From: Veronia nyctiphanis
Lineage (GTDB): Bacteria > Pseudomonadota > Gammaproteobacteria > Enterobacterales > Vibrionaceae
Assembly (NCBI RefSeq): GCF_004116385.1
Contig: NZ_PEIB01000007.1
Location: 1 to 64,000 of the forward strand
Length of the DNA stretch: 64,000 bases
Direction: 5' to 3'
The position numbers and the translations under genes are program-made. The first letter of the stretch is position 1; each line of letters starts with the position of its first letter. A model generated the notes under the pieces. The model saw only the letters and a program-made list of their open reading frames with translations, was not told where the DNA came from and did no database searches. Of the stretch, positions 36,816-47,696 are shown one piece after another.

Positions 36816-39545
36816 TTAGTTCGTTTTTGACATATCACCTGCTTTGATTAACGCAAAATCATCAACACTGACATATTTTCTGAACGCTTTGTTGAGGTCC
36901 TCGACAGTGAGTTTGGACATGGCTTGCTCAAACTCTTTGTCGAATGACATGTCGCGGTCAAGATAGAGATTCCAGGTAAGATCTGAAGCGAGTTCGTTGT
37001 CTTGTGAGCGACTGACTTTACGGCCCTGAAGCAGACCTGATTTCGCCATTTCCAATTCTTCGTTGGTGAAACCATCTTTAAGAAGTCTCGCTAGCTCTTC
37101 TTTAAAGCCTTTCTCAACTTTTGGTAAGTTTTGAGGAGCACAGATCGCGTAAGCACCCAGCGCTGCTTTCTGATCTTGGCTGTTCATATTGAGCCATGAG
37201 CCTGCACCGTAGCTGACACCATCTTGTTGGCGTAAACGAGATGCCAGTCGGCTATTCATAAACCCACCACCAAGGATATAGTTACCCAGTGTGAGAGCTG
37301 GTGCATCCGCATGTGTCTCGCCTACAGGTAACGTCATTGACGCGAAGAACATGGCATTTTCTTTATCAGGCGTGTTGAACTCAACCGACTCTGTTGGCAA
37401 TTTGAAGTATGGCGTCACAATTCGTGAATACTTTTCACTACTTGCCCAGTCAGCAGTCAGCGTATTCAGAGCCTTGATAACAGCGTCTTTGTCAAAGTCA
37501 CCGATAACAGAAATCTGCATTTGATCAGCACCGTAGAAGCGTTTGTAATACGCAGCGACATCTTCATATTTAACTGCCGCTAACTCTTCAAGTTGCTCTT
37601 CAAAGGTCGGTGTGTAGCGAGGATGACCTTTTTCATACGGAGAATGGAGTCTTCGCAGAGCCATTGATGCCAGAGCCTCAGGATCTTGCATCATTTGCTC
37701 GATAGCAACTCTCTGCTCTTCCTTATAGAGGTCGAACTCCTTTTTCGGGAAACTAGGGTTGCGCAAAACGTCCGTAATGACCTGCATTGCTGGGGTCAAG
37801 TTCGTCTTGGTCGTTTCGATATCACCAAAGAAGCTGCCATTTCCGCCACCAACGTAGTAAGCAGTTTCAAGTTGGTCCAAAGCCGTTTTTATTTCTTCGC
37901 GTGAGCGTGTTGTTGTTCCTTTCAACAGTAGCGCTCCTGCAGCACTACCGATTGCACTTTTGCCCTTTAAGCTCTCCAAATCACCCATCTGACCGCTGAT
38001 TTGAATGACTACCGATTCACCACGCGTTTTCTTTTGGATCAACGCAACTTTGGCGCCTGATGCGAGTCTCAGGTTTTCTGTTCGGCGCTCGATGTTATCG
38101 AATGATGGCTCGAAGGCTTCACCTTGAGCAACTTGTTCACGCCCTTTGTACCCTTCGAGGGCTTTGCTCAAATCGGTGACTTTGGCGATTTCGACGCGTT
38201 CAGGTTCTGCAGCTGGGATGAAGCGGCCCAAGGTTCGGTTATTACGCACAAGATATTGCTGAGCCACACGCTGAACATCCTCGACAGTAACCTGCTCCAG
38301 GCGATCACGATTCAGGAACATTAGACGCCAGTCACCCATACCGATGAATTCACTCAGCTCAACAGAGATATATTCAGAAGAATTTAACGCTAGCTTGAAG
38401 TTTTTCAGCAAGGCTTGCTTTGCTGTCTCTAGCTCTTCTTGCGTAATTTTGTTTTCCTGAATATTTTCTACTGTTTTCAGGAATGCTTGCTCTGTAGCGT
38501 CAAGATTGGCATCTTTTGCGATCTGAGCACCGAAGAGTGTCACGCCCGGATCTTCGAGTGGAAGTGTAAGACCAAATGCAGAGGTTGCCAGTTTGTTCTC
38601 GACTAACTCCTTATGAAGTCGACCATTTGGCGTCGCGGTTAAAATTTGGCTTAGCACTTCTATTGCTGGATAGTCTTTGTGCCCCCCCGGTGGGATATGG
38701 TAAAGGCCGCCAACAATCTGCACGTCACCTACACGTCGGACAGTAAACTCACGCTCTCCATCCTTTGCGGGTTCGGAGGTATATGTTCTTTCCAATATGC
38801 GCTCTGGTTTCGGGATATTACCGAAAGTGTCGTCAATTTTTTCCAGTAACTCGTCAGGCTTAAACTTGCCTGCGACAACCAAGGTAGCATTGTCTGGTTG
38901 ATAGTATTTTTTGTAAAAAGCTTTGAGACGCTCTATCGATACATTTTCAATATCAGAACGGGCACCGATGGTTGTTTTACCATAGTTGTGCCAATCATAA
39001 GCCGTCGCCATGATGCGTTTAAACATGATACTGAATGGGCTGTTTTCACCCATTTCAAATTCATTTCGAACAACCGTCATTTCGCTATCTAAATCTTTTT
39101 GCGCAATGAAAGAGTTAACCATACGGTCGGACTCCATACTCAGTGCCCAATCGATGTTTTCTTCCGTTGAAGCGAACGTTTCGAAATAATTGGTACGATC
39201 AAAAAAGGTTGTACCGTTGGGACGAGCACCATGTGCACTGAGTTCTGCAGGAATATTTTTGTGCTTTGGTGTGCCTTTGAACACCAAGTGCTCCAGAAGG
39301 TGCGCCATCCCTGTTTCGCCATAGCTCTCATGCTTGGAGCCTACGCGATACGTGACATTGACAGTGACGGTTTCTTTACTTGGGTCGGGAAAAAGAAGGA
39401 CTTGGAGACCATTGTCGTAGCGATACTCCGTGATACCTTCGACTTCAGTAATTTTTTTGTAGTCAGCTAAAGCACTAAAAGAGGAAAAGCTTGCTGCCAG
39501 TGATAACGCTACCGCAGATAACTTCGTTCTTAGTTGCATTTTCAT
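36816..39545 (-). CDS. periplasmic M16 family zinc metallopeptidase
   Basis: 909 residues with a signal peptide (about residues 1-27, ending SSFSALA). Two tandem M16 modules are visible: the first carries the inverted zinc motif HLLEH (in MAHLLEHLVFKG, near residue 83) with the downstream Glu in VVRNEFEMGENSPF; the second half (from about 480) lacks the motif and is the usual inactive partner domain. Length and plan fit the pitrilysin/insulinase-like PqqL or processing-peptidase type. It probably degrades or processes peptides in the periplasm. It stands alone. Confidence 0.92.
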   Translation of the reverse strand: MKMQLRTKLSAVALSLAASFSSFSALADYKKITEVEGITEYRYDNGLQVLLFPDPSKETVTVNVTYRVGSKHESYGETGMAHLLEHLVFKGTPKHKNIPAELSAHGARPNGTTFFDRTNYFETFASTEENIDWALSMESDRMVNSFIAQKDLDSEMTVVRNEFEMGENSPFSIMFKRIMATAYDWHNYGKTTIGARSDIENVSIERLKAFYKKYYQPDNATLVVAGKFKPDELLEKIDDTFGNIPKPERILERTYTSEPAKDGEREFTVRRVGDVQIVGGLYHIPPGGHKDYPAIEVLSQILTATPNGRLHKELVENKLATSAFGLTLPLEDPGVTLFGAQIAKDANLDATEQAFLKTVENIQENKITQEELETAKQALLKNFKLALNSSEYISVELSEFIGMGDWRLMFLNRDRLEQVTVEDVQRVAQQYLVRNNRTLGRFIPAAEPERVEIAKVTDLSKALEGYKGREQVAQGEAFEPSFDNIERRTENLRLASGAKVALIQKKTRGESVVIQISGQMGDLESLKGKSAIGSAAGALLLKGTTTRSREEIKTALDQLETAYYVGGGNGSFFGDIETTKTNLTPAMQVITDVLRNPSFPKKEFDLYKEEQRVAIEQMMQDPEALASMALRRLHSPYEKGHPRYTPTFEEQLEELAAVKYEDVAAYYKRFYGADQMQISVIGDFDKDAVIKALNTLTADWASSEKYSRIVTPYFKLPTESVEFNTPDKENAMFFASMTLPVGETHADAPALTLGNYILGGGFMNSRLASRLRQQDGVSYGAGSWLNMNSQDQKAALGAYAICAPQNLPKVEKGFKEELARLLKDGFTNEELEMAKSGLLQGRKVSRSQDNELASDLTWNLYLDRDMSFDKEFEQAMSKLTVEDLNKAFRKYVSVDDFALIKAGDMSKTN

Positions 39546-39747
39546 TAAGACTCCTGAGGGTTCAGACTTCTATTAGTAATATTTATGTGTGGTAAGAATA
39601 CGTTAATAAGATAAAGTATCATTTGTAACTTGTTGATCAGCTCTTAAATTTTTATATTCGGATCAATTCGATAATTTTGATTATAAAGATGCAAAGTTTT
39701 GAATCAGGATCGTTATAGCGAGGTTGGTAAAAAAGGGATCTAAAACG

Positions 39748-39783
39748 AAAAAGGCCTCCCAATTTATGTTGAGAAGCCTTTTC
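39748..39783 (-). terminator. rho-independent terminator of BCCT transporter gene
   Basis: AAAAGGCcTC (39748 onward) pairs imperfectly with GAgAAGCCTTTT (39771-39782); on the minus strand it continues into TTTTTCG. Confidence 0.65.
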
Positions 39784-39807
39784 CAAATATCTGTATTGTC
39801 GTGTAAT

Positions 39808-41370
39808 TTAGGAAATCACAGATACTGCACAATCAGTGGGCAAAGCTTCGCACTGCTGTCTTTCATTTCCCATTTTGTATACAACGAGCGGACCGCCAAT
39901 AAGTGTTGTTGCCAACAAAGCAGAAACCGGCACAGCAGTGATCACAATGAAGGACTGGAGCGCTTTGAGGCCACTTTCTCCCACTTGCAGAAGAACGCCT
40001 GCGACAAGCCCCATTGCAATTGCCCAGAAAAGTCGGTGTTGCTTCGTTGGCTCACTGTCACCTGATACCGATGCTGCAATCGAGTAGGCCATTGAGTCTC
40101 CCGTTGTTACGACGAAGGTGGTACTTAACAACATAAATGATGGCAACAAAATTGAGGCCAAAGGCAACTGTGAAAGTGACGCGATTAGCACTGCGGGTAA
40201 ACCTGCGGCTGCAAGAGGGTCAGAGATACTTCCCGGTGTCTGCAATTCGAAAAAGATCCCCGTTCCACCAAGGACAGTAAACCAAAAATTGGTGACAACG
40301 GGTGCGCATATTGCAACAGCGCATACAAGCTCTCGGATAGTCCTACCCGATGATATTCGAGCAACGAAAATGGCGATAACGGGTGCGAAACCAATAAACC
40401 AACTCCAAAAAAACCACGTCCACCATTGATTCCACTCGGGGTTAGAGCCTGTGAGTGCGAGTTGCCCAAAGTGAAGCAGGTAGGTTGAGAAGCCTTGGCC
40501 AAACTGTTCAAGAATAAATGTTGTTGGTCCCAGAAACAGTACTGCTAACATAAGCAGTGATGCACCAATAACGTTGAATTTACTTAACCATTGTAAGCCT
40601 TTATCTACACCAGAAGCGGCTGAGAGTGAATAAACAGCGACAACAACAGCTAGGATACACAGCTGAACGAAAGGCGTATTTGCGATCCCGGTGACTGCTT
40701 CCAAACTGTATCCCATTTGAAGACAGAGGAACCCGATTGGCCCGATGGTGCCTGCCGCAACCGAAATAATTGAAAACGCGTCAATGATAGAACCCAGCCA
40801 ATGGTTTTCGAGACGGCCTCCAAATAGGGGATAGAGCAGTGCGCGGGGGCGAAGTTTCAACCCGCCTTTGTAATGGGCATACATTAAAATAATTGCACTG
40901 AGTGTTCCTAACGCTGCCCAAGCAAGAAACCCCCAATGCAGAAAACTCTGTGCAAGCGCCGGGCCGACTGATTCAAAAGGTGTTTGGGGTTGAGAGTGAG
41001 AGAATGCAGGTGGAAGGGTCGTAAAGTGAAAAATTGGTTCAGCAGCGGACCAGAAAACGCCGCCTCCAGCGATCAATGTGCACATGATCATTGATAACCA
41101 ACGAAAAGTACTTATATCTGGTTGTGAGCTATTACCTAACCGCAACTTACCAAACCGACTGACCGCAATAACGCTCGCGATAATAAAATTGAGCAAAAGC
41201 ATCCATTGCCAAGCAGCACCCAACAACTGTGTCGAGAATTCGAAGAGCCCTTGAATGATCTGACTCAACCCTTGCATATCTAGGAGTGCCCAGAAAAGGA
41301 AGAGGGAAATGAATGAAATGGTGATCTGCGGAACAAGTTTATCGCCGTTATCAGGCGTTTTTGAAAGCAT
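39808..41370 (-). CDS. BCCT family betaine/choline/carnitine-type transporter
   Basis: 520 residues with about twelve membrane helices. The BCCT signature region is clear: WNQWWTWFFWSWFIGFAPVIAIFVARISSGRTIRE near residues 310-345. The short termini (no long hydrophilic osmosensory tail) suggest a constitutive or ligand-induced uptake carrier rather than an osmotically gated one. The substrate-box residues are not clear enough to choose between choline, betaine, carnitine or DMSP. No betaine synthesis genes are adjacent. In marine vibrios several BCCT carriers serve osmoprotection. Confidence 0.9.
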   Translation of the reverse strand: MLSKTPDNGDKLVPQITISFISLFLFWALLDMQGLSQIIQGLFEFSTQLLGAAWQWMLLLNFIIASVIAVSRFGKLRLGNSSQPDISTFRWLSMIMCTLIAGGGVFWSAAEPIFHFTTLPPAFSHSQPQTPFESVGPALAQSFLHWGFLAWAALGTLSAIILMYAHYKGGLKLRPRALLYPLFGGRLENHWLGSIIDAFSIISVAAGTIGPIGFLCLQMGYSLEAVTGIANTPFVQLCILAVVVAVYSLSAASGVDKGLQWLSKFNVIGASLLMLAVLFLGPTTFILEQFGQGFSTYLLHFGQLALTGSNPEWNQWWTWFFWSWFIGFAPVIAIFVARISSGRTIRELVCAVAICAPVVTNFWFTVLGGTGIFFELQTPGSISDPLAAAGLPAVLIASLSQLPLASILLPSFMLLSTTFVVTTGDSMAYSIAASVSGDSEPTKQHRLFWAIAMGLVAGVLLQVGESGLKALQSFIVITAVPVSALLATTLIGGPLVVYKMGNERQQCEALPTDCAVSVIS

Positions 41371-41767
41371 AAGTCTCTCACGTAGGGTGTGAGGGACGGC
41401 ACTCTATCAGTGTGTAAAAGGAATAGCCAGAAAAATATGACAAGTGTCACATTTAAGTTGGTAAAATATTTATTTATTGCACTTAACTAAGATGTGAAAT
41501 CATGCTCCGTGATTCATTGACTGAGAAGTGAAGGGAGGTTCCGAAACATGACGGAGGTTGTTGATCTGAACCATTTAGTCAGAGGCTTTTGAATGCTCTG
41601 GTGACATAAAAAACACGCCAACTATCTGAGCATTGTTAGGTATATGTTTTTGCAGGAGGTTGTGAGTATAAAGTGCGTCTTTATTAACGAATAAAATCAA
41701 TGCTAGCTCTGATCACGTCTTTTCGTTACTCTGAAGGTACGAAAAATGAGAGGACCTCAACAATCAG
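41371..41767. other. long leader/intergenic region before aroA
   Basis: 397 bp between the BCCT gene (-) and aroA (+). It holds two strong Shine-Dalgarno-like sites (AAGGGAGG near 41531-41538 and GCAGGAGG near 41654-41661) that do not serve an annotated gene. The first precedes a 14-codon ORF at 41548-41592 whose stop is followed at once by ATG CTC TGG TGA. Significance is unknown; a leader peptide or the remnant of a lost gene are both possible. Confidence 0.4.
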
Positions 41768-43048
41768 ATGGAGCAGTTGACACTTCAACCAATTACCAAA
41801 ATCAATGGTACTGTAAACCTTCCCGGCTCAAAAAGCGTTTCTAACCGAGCATTACTGCTCGCCGCTCTGGCAGAAGGAAAAACTCGCCTTACAAATTTGC
41901 TCGACAGCGATGATATTCGGCACATGCTCAATGCATTAGCAAAGCTCGGTGTGTCTTATGAGCTTTCTAACAATAATACAGTGTGCGAAGTTTCAGGCTT
42001 AGGTGGGGCATTTAGCGTTGATCAAGCACAGGAGCTTTTCCTCGGCAATGCAGGCACAGCAATGCGTCCTCTTGCCGCTGCGCTGTGTTTAGGACAGGGA
42101 GACTTTTTACTCACTGGTGAGCCTAGAATGAAGGAGCGCCCGATCGGACATCTGGTTGATGCCCTTCGAACCGCTGGTGCCGATATCTCCTACGTGGAAA
42201 ATGATGGCTTTCCTCCGTTAAAAATTCACGCAACGGGATTATCTGGTGGTGAAGTCGATATTGACGGAAGTATTTCGAGTCAGTTCCTTACCGCATTTCT
42301 CATGGCAGCACCGCTTGCCGAGTCTGACACCAAAATCAATATCATCGGCGATCTAGTTTCAAAGCCATATATCGACATAACGTTACATATCATGGCGCAA
42401 TTTGGTGTTTCTGTTGAAAATCATGACTATAAGTCTTTTACTGTTAAAGCTGGTCAGACGTATCAGGCTCCTGGCGAGTTTCTCGTTGAAGGCGACGCAT
42501 CCTCGGCCTCCTACTTTTTAGCTGCAGCAGCAATAAAAGGCGGTGAGGTAAAAGTGACAGGTATTGGTAAAAAGAGTATCCAAGGGGATATTCAGTTTGC
42601 TGATGCGCTGGAGAAAATGGGTGCAGAAATTGAGTGGGGTGATGACTACGTCATCTCTCGTCGCGGAGAGCTGAAAGCTGTAGATATGGATTTTAACCAC
42701 ATCCCGGATGCAGCGATGACAATAGCGACCGCCGCTTTGTTTGCCAAAGGTACGACAAGCATCCGTAACGTATATAACTGGCGAGTAAAAGAAACGGATC
42801 GTTTATCAGCGATGGCGACAGAGCTTCGTAAAGTAGGTGCCAGTGTTGAAGAAGGTGAAGACTATATCACCATCACTCCGCCATCAGTGTTGAACCATGC
42901 TGACATTGATACCTATGATGACCATAGAATGGCAATGTGCTTTTCACTTGTTGCACTGAGTGACACACCAGTGACAATTAACGATCCAGGCTGCACATCA
43001 AAGACGTTCCCGGACTATTTCGACAAACTTAATGGGCTGTCCCTGTGA
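41768..43048 (+). CDS. aroA: 3-phosphoshikimate 1-carboxyvinyltransferase (EPSP synthase)
   Basis: 426 residues, the usual length. It transfers the enolpyruvyl group of PEP to shikimate-3-phosphate in the shikimate pathway. Hallmarks: [16 protein letters not shown] near residue 20, [13 protein letters not shown] near 91, [15 protein letters not shown] near 119, and [15 protein letters not shown] near 340. Class I sequence type, expected to be glyphosate-sensitive (the Gly and Pro of NAGTAMRP are kept). An AGAGGA ribosome site lies about 12 nt before the ATG. It is followed by a terminator and then cmk. Confidence 0.97.
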   Translation: MEQLTLQPITKINGTVNLPGSKSVSNRALLLAALAEGKTRLTNLLDSDDIRHMLNALAKLGVSYELSNNNTVCEVSGLGGAFSVDQAQELFLGNAGTAMRPLAAALCLGQGDFLLTGEPRMKERPIGHLVDALRTAGADISYVENDGFPPLKIHATGLSGGEVDIDGSISSQFLTAFLMAAPLAESDTKINIIGDLVSKPYIDITLHIMAQFGVSVENHDYKSFTVKAGQTYQAPGEFLVEGDASSASYFLAAAAIKGGEVKVTGIGKKSIQGDIQFADALEKMGAEIEWGDDYVISRRGELKAVDMDFNHIPDAAMTIATAALFAKGTTSIRNVYNWRVKETDRLSAMATELRKVGASVEEGEDYITITPPSVLNHADIDTYDDHRMAMCFSLVALSDTPVTINDPGCTSKTFPDYFDKLNGLSL

Positions 43049-43123
43049 GCGAGGTTGCTTGATAACAGAAGCACCTCGTTTCAAACGTAATGTTTGAATG
43101 TGTAGTCACGAAGTGAATGAATA

Positions 43124-43156
43124 AACAGACCAATTGCCAGTTGGTCTGTTTTTATT
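43124..43156 (+). terminator. rho-independent terminator of aroA
   Basis: AACAGACCAA (43124-43133) pairs with TTGGTCTGTT (43141-43150), followed by TTTATTT. Confidence 0.85.
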
Positions 43157-43169
43157 TGCATATTTTCCC

Positions 43170-43175
43170 TATAAT
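43170..43175 (+). promoter_or_regulatory. -10 element of cmk/rpsA promoter
   Basis: A perfect TATAAT in the context CCCTATAATACGCCGC, directly downstream of the aroA terminator. The -35 is not well conserved. Its context resembles that of the udk promoter in this window. Confidence 0.5.
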
Positions 43176-43252
43176 ACGCCGCAAAATTTTGGCTTTATTC
43201 CTGGTCCTGTTGGGTCAGATAATGTGCCAAGAGACTGATTTTGGAGATAGAT

Positions 43253-43936
43253 ATGTCAACCCAAGCGCCAATCATTACTGTTGATGGCCCGAGCGGTGCC
43301 GGAAAAGGCACTTTATGTATGTTGCTGGCAGCAGAGATGGGCTGGAATCTTCTTGATTCAGGTGCAATCTATCGTGTGCTTGCTTTGGCCGCGATTCATC
43401 ATGGTGTAGACACAGAATCTGAAGATGCACTGGTGCCACTGGCTGCACATCTCGATGTTCAGTTCAAAGCTGAAGGTGATTTGGTCAAGGTCATTCTCGA
43501 AGGTGAAGATGTATCTGGAACACTGCGCACAGAAGAAGTAGGTAATGCTGCCTCCAAGGTCGCTGCACTGCCTCGCGTCCGCGAAGCATTATTGCGCCGT
43601 CAACGGGCATTTAGTGAGTCTCCGGGCCTGGTCGCAGATGGCCGAGATATGGGAACTGTCGTTTTCCCGCAAGCAGAGGCAAAAATCTTCCTTGATGCCA
43701 GTGCAGAAGAGCGTGCTAGACGCCGGCATAATCAGTTGCAACAAAAGGGGTTAGATGTTAACTTTGACCGCCTTTTGAGCGAAATTCAAGAACGTGATGA
43801 TCGTGACCGTAACCGAGCGGTTGCACCATTGCGTCCTGCTGATGATGCTATCGTACTCGATTCAACGTCTCTTAACATTGAACAAGTGCTTGAGCAAGCA
43901 TTGGCCTATATTAGAAGTAGAATTTCTGTCGCTTAG
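43253..43936 (+). CDS. cmk: cytidylate kinase
   Basis: 227 residues from the ATG at 43253; GGAG lies 7 nt upstream, so the in-frame TTG at 43241 is rejected. Phosphorylates CMP and dCMP. P-loop GPSGAGKGT near residue 13; the CMP-binding and lid regions follow ([23 protein letters not shown], and the Arg-rich [13 protein letters not shown]). It lies upstream of rpsA, a gene order conserved across gammaproteobacteria. Confidence 0.96.
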   Translation: MSTQAPIITVDGPSGAGKGTLCMLLAAEMGWNLLDSGAIYRVLALAAIHHGVDTESEDALVPLAAHLDVQFKAEGDLVKVILEGEDVSGTLRTEEVGNAASKVAALPRVREALLRRQRAFSESPGLVADGRDMGTVVFPQAEAKIFLDASAEERARRRHNQLQQKGLDVNFDRLLSEIQERDDRDRNRAVAPLRPADDAIVLDSTSLNIEQVLEQALAYIRSRISVA

Positions 43937-44033
43937 CGACAAAAAGCCGTTGGCTGCAAGGATGATAGCCGACTTTACTATCAACCCCACGCGGTAGGAT
44001 GCCCGTGGACGTTTAAAATTGAAGATCAAATTA
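43927..44033 (+). promoter_or_regulatory. rpsA leader with hairpins (likely S1 autoregulation)
   Basis: The leader between cmk and rpsA contains the palindrome TGTCGCTTAGCGACA (43927-43941, over the cmk stop) and CCACG/CGTGG (43987-43991, 44004-44008), and no strong Shine-Dalgarno before the rpsA ATG. In E. coli the rpsA leader lacks a strong SD, folds into hairpins and is the target of S1 autogenous repression; a similar design is inferred here. Confidence 0.5.
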
Positions 44034-45704
44034 ATGACTGAATCTTTTGCTCTACTCTTTGAAGAGTCACTGAAAGAAATCGAAACTCGCCCAGGCGCGA
44101 TTGTTAAAGGTACTGTTGTTGCAATCGAGAACGGCTTCGTTCTGGTTGACGCTGGCCTGAAATCTGAGTCTGCTATCCCTGCTGAGCAATTCAAGAACGC
44201 TGCTGGCGAACTTGAAATCGAAGTAGGTGCAGAAGTAGACGTTGCTCTGGATGCGATCGAAGATGGCTTTGGTGAGACTCAACTTTCTCGTGAGAAAGCG
44301 AAGCGTCACGAAGCTTGGATCCAACTGGAGAAAGCTTACGAAGATGCTGAAACCGTTATTGGTATCATCAACGGTAAAGTTAAGGGTGGTTTCACTGTAG
44401 AACTTAACGGCATCCGTGCGTTCTTGCCAGGTTCACTGGTTGACGTACGTCCAGTACGTGACACTGCTCACCTGGAAGGTAAAGAGCTGGAGTTCAAAGT
44501 AATCAAGCTTGATCAGAAACGCAACAACGTTGTTGTTTCTCGCCGTGCTGTTATCGAATCAGAAAACAGTGTTGAGCGTGACGAGCTGCTTGCTTCTCTG
44601 CAAGAAGGTATGGAAGTTAAAGGTATCGTTAAGAACCTGACAGACTACGGTGCATTCGTAGATCTGGGCGGTGTAGACGGCCTGCTTCACATCACTGACA
44701 TGGCTTGGAAACGTGTTAAGCACCCATCAGAAATCGTTAATGTTGGCGACGAAATCAACGTTAAAGTTCTGAAGTTCGACCGTGAGCGTACTCGCGTTTC
44801 ACTAGGTCTGAAGCAACTGGGTGAAGATCCATGGGTAGCAATTGCTAACCGTTACCCAGAAGGTCACAAGCTGACTGGTCGTGTAACTAACCTGACTGAC
44901 TACGGCTGCTTCGTTGAAATCGAAGAAGGCGTTGAAGGCTTGGTACACGTTTCTGAAATGGACTGGACTAACAAAAACATTCACCCATCTAAAGTTGTTA
45001 ACGTGGGTGACGAAGTTGAAGTTATGGTTCTGGACATCGACGAAGAGCGTCGTCGCATCAGCCTGGGTCTGAAGCAATGTAAAGCTAACCCATGGCAGTC
45101 ATTTGCTGAAATCCAGAACAAGGGCGACCGTGTAACTGGTAAGATCAAGTCTATCACTGACTTCGGTATCTTCATCGGTCTGGACGGTGGTATCGATGGT
45201 TTGGTTCACCTGTCTGACATTTCTTGGAATGTTGCAGGCGAAGACGCAGTTCGCGACTTCAAGAAAGGCGACGAGATCTCTGCAGTAGTTCTTCAGGTTG
45301 ATGCTGAGCGTGAGCGTATCTCACTGGGTATCAAGCAGATGGAAGAAGACCCATTCAACAACTACCTTGCTGACAATAAGAAAGGTACTATTGTTAAGGG
45401 TAAAGTAACTGCAGTTGACGCTAAAGGCGCAACCGTTGAGCTGATTGAAGGCGTTGAAGGTTACCTACGTGCTTCTGAAGCGTCACGTGACCGTGTTGAA
45501 GATGCAACTCTGGTTATGGCAGTAGGTGATGAAGTGGAAGCTAAGTTCACTGGTGTGGACCGTAAGAACCGCGTGATCAACCTGTCTGTACGTGCTAAAG
45601 ACGAAGCTGATGAGCAAGAAGCAATGGCTACTCTGAACAAAGCGGATGACGCTTCTTTCGGTAACGCTATGGCTGATGCTTTCAAAGCTGCGAAAAGCGA
45701 ATAA
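44034..45704 (+). CDS. rpsA: 30S ribosomal protein S1
   Basis: 556 residues from the ATG at 44034 ([13 protein letters not shown]), the conserved start; the TTG at 44019 is rejected. Six S1 RNA-binding (OB-fold) repeats are visible; those from about residue 190 on carry the [17 protein letters not shown] / [20 protein letters not shown] / [20 protein letters not shown] pattern. It delivers mRNA to the ribosome. Codon use is very biased toward preferred codons, as expected of a highly expressed gene. It lies between cmk and ihfB. Confidence 0.98.
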   Translation: MTESFALLFEESLKEIETRPGAIVKGTVVAIENGFVLVDAGLKSESAIPAEQFKNAAGELEIEVGAEVDVALDAIEDGFGETQLSREKAKRHEAWIQLEKAYEDAETVIGIINGKVKGGFTVELNGIRAFLPGSLVDVRPVRDTAHLEGKELEFKVIKLDQKRNNVVVSRRAVIESENSVERDELLASLQEGMEVKGIVKNLTDYGAFVDLGGVDGLLHITDMAWKRVKHPSEIVNVGDEINVKVLKFDRERTRVSLGLKQLGEDPWVAIANRYPEGHKLTGRVTNLTDYGCFVEIEEGVEGLVHVSEMDWTNKNIHPSKVVNVGDEVEVMVLDIDEERRRISLGLKQCKANPWQSFAEIQNKGDRVTGKIKSITDFGIFIGLDGGIDGLVHLSDISWNVAGEDAVRDFKKGDEISAVVLQVDAERERISLGIKQMEEDPFNNYLADNKKGTIVKGKVTAVDAKGATVELIEGVEGYLRASEASRDRVEDATLVMAVGDEVEAKFTGVDRKNRVINLSVRAKDEADEQEAMATLNKADDASFGNAMADAFKAAKSE

Positions 45705-45779
45705 ATTAATGTAGGAAGAGGGGAAAAATTTCCTCTTCCCATTTATACTGTTGAGAAACATACTAAAAGCGGGGTGATC

Positions 45780-46064
45780 ATGACGAAGTCTGAGTTAATC
45801 GAAAGACTGTGCAGTCAACAGACCCATCTTTCTGCCAAACAGGTAGAAGATGCCATCAAGGAAATCCTTGAGTACATGGCGACGACGCTCGAGGAAGGTG
45901 ACAGAATCGAGATTCGTGGCTTCGGTAGTTTCTCTTTGCATTATCGCGCTCCGCGTGTCGGACGCAATCCTAAGACTGGTGACAAAGTTGAGCTCGACGG
46001 CAAGTACGTCCCTCACTTCAAACCTGGTAAGGAACTTCGTGATCGCGTGAACATCTACAGTTGA
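45780..46064 (+). CDS. ihfB: integration host factor beta subunit
   Basis: 94 residues from the ATG at 45780 ([10 protein letters not shown]), as in E. coli; a GTG two codons earlier is rejected. DNA-bending HU-family protein with the beta-arm motif [21 protein letters not shown] and the end [12 protein letters not shown]. It pairs with IhfA. It follows rpsA and is closed by a strong terminator. Confidence 0.97.
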   Translation: MTKSELIERLCSQQTHLSAKQVEDAIKEILEYMATTLEEGDRIEIRGFGSFSLHYRAPRVGRNPKTGDKVELDGKYVPHFKPGKELRDRVNIYS

Positions 46065-46078
46065 TGTTACTCGTTCAA

Positions 46079-46112
46079 AAAAACGGCATACTAAACGTAT
46101 GCCGTTTTTTTA
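46079..46112 (+). terminator. rho-independent terminator of ihfB
   Basis: AAACGGCATAC (46081-46091) pairs with GTATGCCGTTT (46097-46107), flanked by long A and T tracts. Confidence 0.92.
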
Positions 46113-46234
46113 TGCCTTTTTCCATGGTCTGATGAGTTAAATTACTGCATAATCATAGCCTGTTATCCTTAGTACTTTTTAATATCACAACCAAAATTGA
46201 AAAAAGTGCTATCGAATAATTGAGAGGGAGAATT

Positions 46235-46522
46235 ATGAGAATTATTGGGATCGTCATACTGATATTTAGTTTTTTGGTTGCATTAGCACTGGGTGCACAA
46301 AATCAGGGAATTGTTAACTTCAACTACTTGCTTGCCCAAGGTGAGTTTAAGCTTTCGATGCTGCTTGGTATTATTTTTGGACTCGGCTTTCTTTTGGGCT
46401 GGGTTGCATGCGGCACGCTCTATCTTAAAGCTCGTTTTTCAGCAAATTCACTGAAGAAAAAAGTAAACCGTCAGCAAAAAGAGTTGGATCAACTGCGAGT
46501 GGATCCAGTAAAGGAACACTAA
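46235..46522 (+). CDS. lapA: LPS assembly protein A
   Basis: 95 residues from the ATG at 46235, which has GAGGGAG 6-8 nt upstream; the TTG at 46220 is rejected. Two membrane helices (about 1-20 and 40-62) and a short basic cytoplasmic coiled tail (SLKKKVNRQQKELDQL). LapA (YciS) works with LapB in the control of LpxC and LPS assembly at the inner membrane. It lies 3 bp upstream of lapB in the conserved lapA-lapB-pyrF operon. Confidence 0.92.
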   Translation: MRIIGIVILIFSFLVALALGAQNQGIVNFNYLLAQGEFKLSMLLGIIFGLGFLLGWVACGTLYLKARFSANSLKKKVNRQQKELDQLRVDPVKEH

Positions 46523-46525
46523 TCT

Positions 46526-47695
46526 ATGATAGAGCTGTTGTTTCTGTTGTTACCGATTGCAGCCGGTTATGGCTGGTATATGGGCAACAGAAATGCTCGA
46601 CATCAACGCCAGGACAAATCGCACCACCTTTCACGGCAATATGTTGCGGGTTTGAACCTACTTCTCTCTGATCAATCAGATAAAGCTGTCGACCTTTTTA
46701 TCGACCTGCTTCAGGTCGATAACGATACCATCGATACCCACCTCGCGCTTGGTAACTTATTTCGGTCAAGAGGAGAGGTTGATCGTGCGATTCGTATTCA
46801 TCAAAACCTCATTGCGCGCCCTAACCTGACCTTAGATCAAAGAAATTTGTCACTTCAACAACTTGCCAAAGATTACATGGTCGCAGGCTTTTTCGACCGC
46901 GCTGAAAAAATCTTTGAGCAGCTGACTGATGAGCCTGACTATAAAACTTTTGCGCTTGAGCAACTTCTGGCTATTTATCAACAAACCCGGGAGTGGGATA
47001 AAGCAATACCCGTCGCATCAAAACTCGTTAAGGGAGGTAAATCGTCTCTTAAAAACGATATTGCGCACTTTTATTGTGAGCTTGCGATGCAGTCAATGGC
47101 GGAGGAGGACGTCAAGTCAGCCCGACAATATCTAAAAAAAGCGCTAGCAACAGACAAGGCCTGCGTTCGTGCTTCGCTCATGTTGGCGAAAATGGATATA
47201 GAGATTGAGGAGTATCGCTTTGCGGTCAAAGCTCTAGAGAATGTTTTGGACCAAGATCCTGACTTCGTCAGCGAAGCACTCCCTATTTTGGCGAAGTGTT
47301 ATGAACAGGATGAAAATGACATTGCTTTGGTTCGCTTTTTAAAAGAGTGCTTAGACAGAAAATCTGGTGTATCTGCTGAATTAATGATGGCCGACGTAAT
47401 TAAGATGAGTGAGAGCACTGCAATGGCGCAGTCGTTTCTTACTCGTCAGCTCACTCGCAATCCGACAATGAAAGGTTTCCATAAGTTAATGGAGCTGCAT
47501 GTCGAGGAGGCAGAAGAGGGGCGTGCTAAAACCAGCCTGAATACATTAAAAGAGCTGGTTGCTGAGCAATTAAAAATAAAGCCGCATTATCGTTGTCGAA
47601 AATGCGGCTTTTCCACCCACTCGCTTTACTGGCATTGCCCGTCATGTAAGGGGTGGGGATCGATAAAACCTATCCGTGGGCTAGATGGAGAGTAA
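46526..47695 (+). CDS. lapB: LPS assembly protein B (heat-shock protein YciM)
   Basis: 389 residues. An N-terminal membrane anchor (about 1-19) is followed by some nine TPR units (for example [22 protein letters not shown] near 75-95) and a C-terminal rubredoxin-like zinc knuckle CRKC...CPSC (about 355-373). In E. coli LapB adapts LpxC to the FtsH protease and so sets LPS synthesis; the metal knuckle is essential there. Its stop overlaps the pyrF coding region by a few bases, indicating coupling. Confidence 0.96.
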   Translation: MIELLFLLLPIAAGYGWYMGNRNARHQRQDKSHHLSRQYVAGLNLLLSDQSDKAVDLFIDLLQVDNDTIDTHLALGNLFRSRGEVDRAIRIHQNLIARPNLTLDQRNLSLQQLAKDYMVAGFFDRAEKIFEQLTDEPDYKTFALEQLLAIYQQTREWDKAIPVASKLVKGGKSSLKNDIAHFYCELAMQSMAEEDVKSARQYLKKALATDKACVRASLMLAKMDIEIEEYRFAVKALENVLDQDPDFVSEALPILAKCYEQDENDIALVRFLKECLDRKSGVSAELMMADVIKMSESTAMAQSFLTRQLTRNPTMKGFHKLMELHVEEAEEGRAKTSLNTLKELVAEQLKIKPHYRCRKCGFSTHSLYWHCPSCKGWGSIKPIRGLDGE

Positions 47696-47696
47696 A

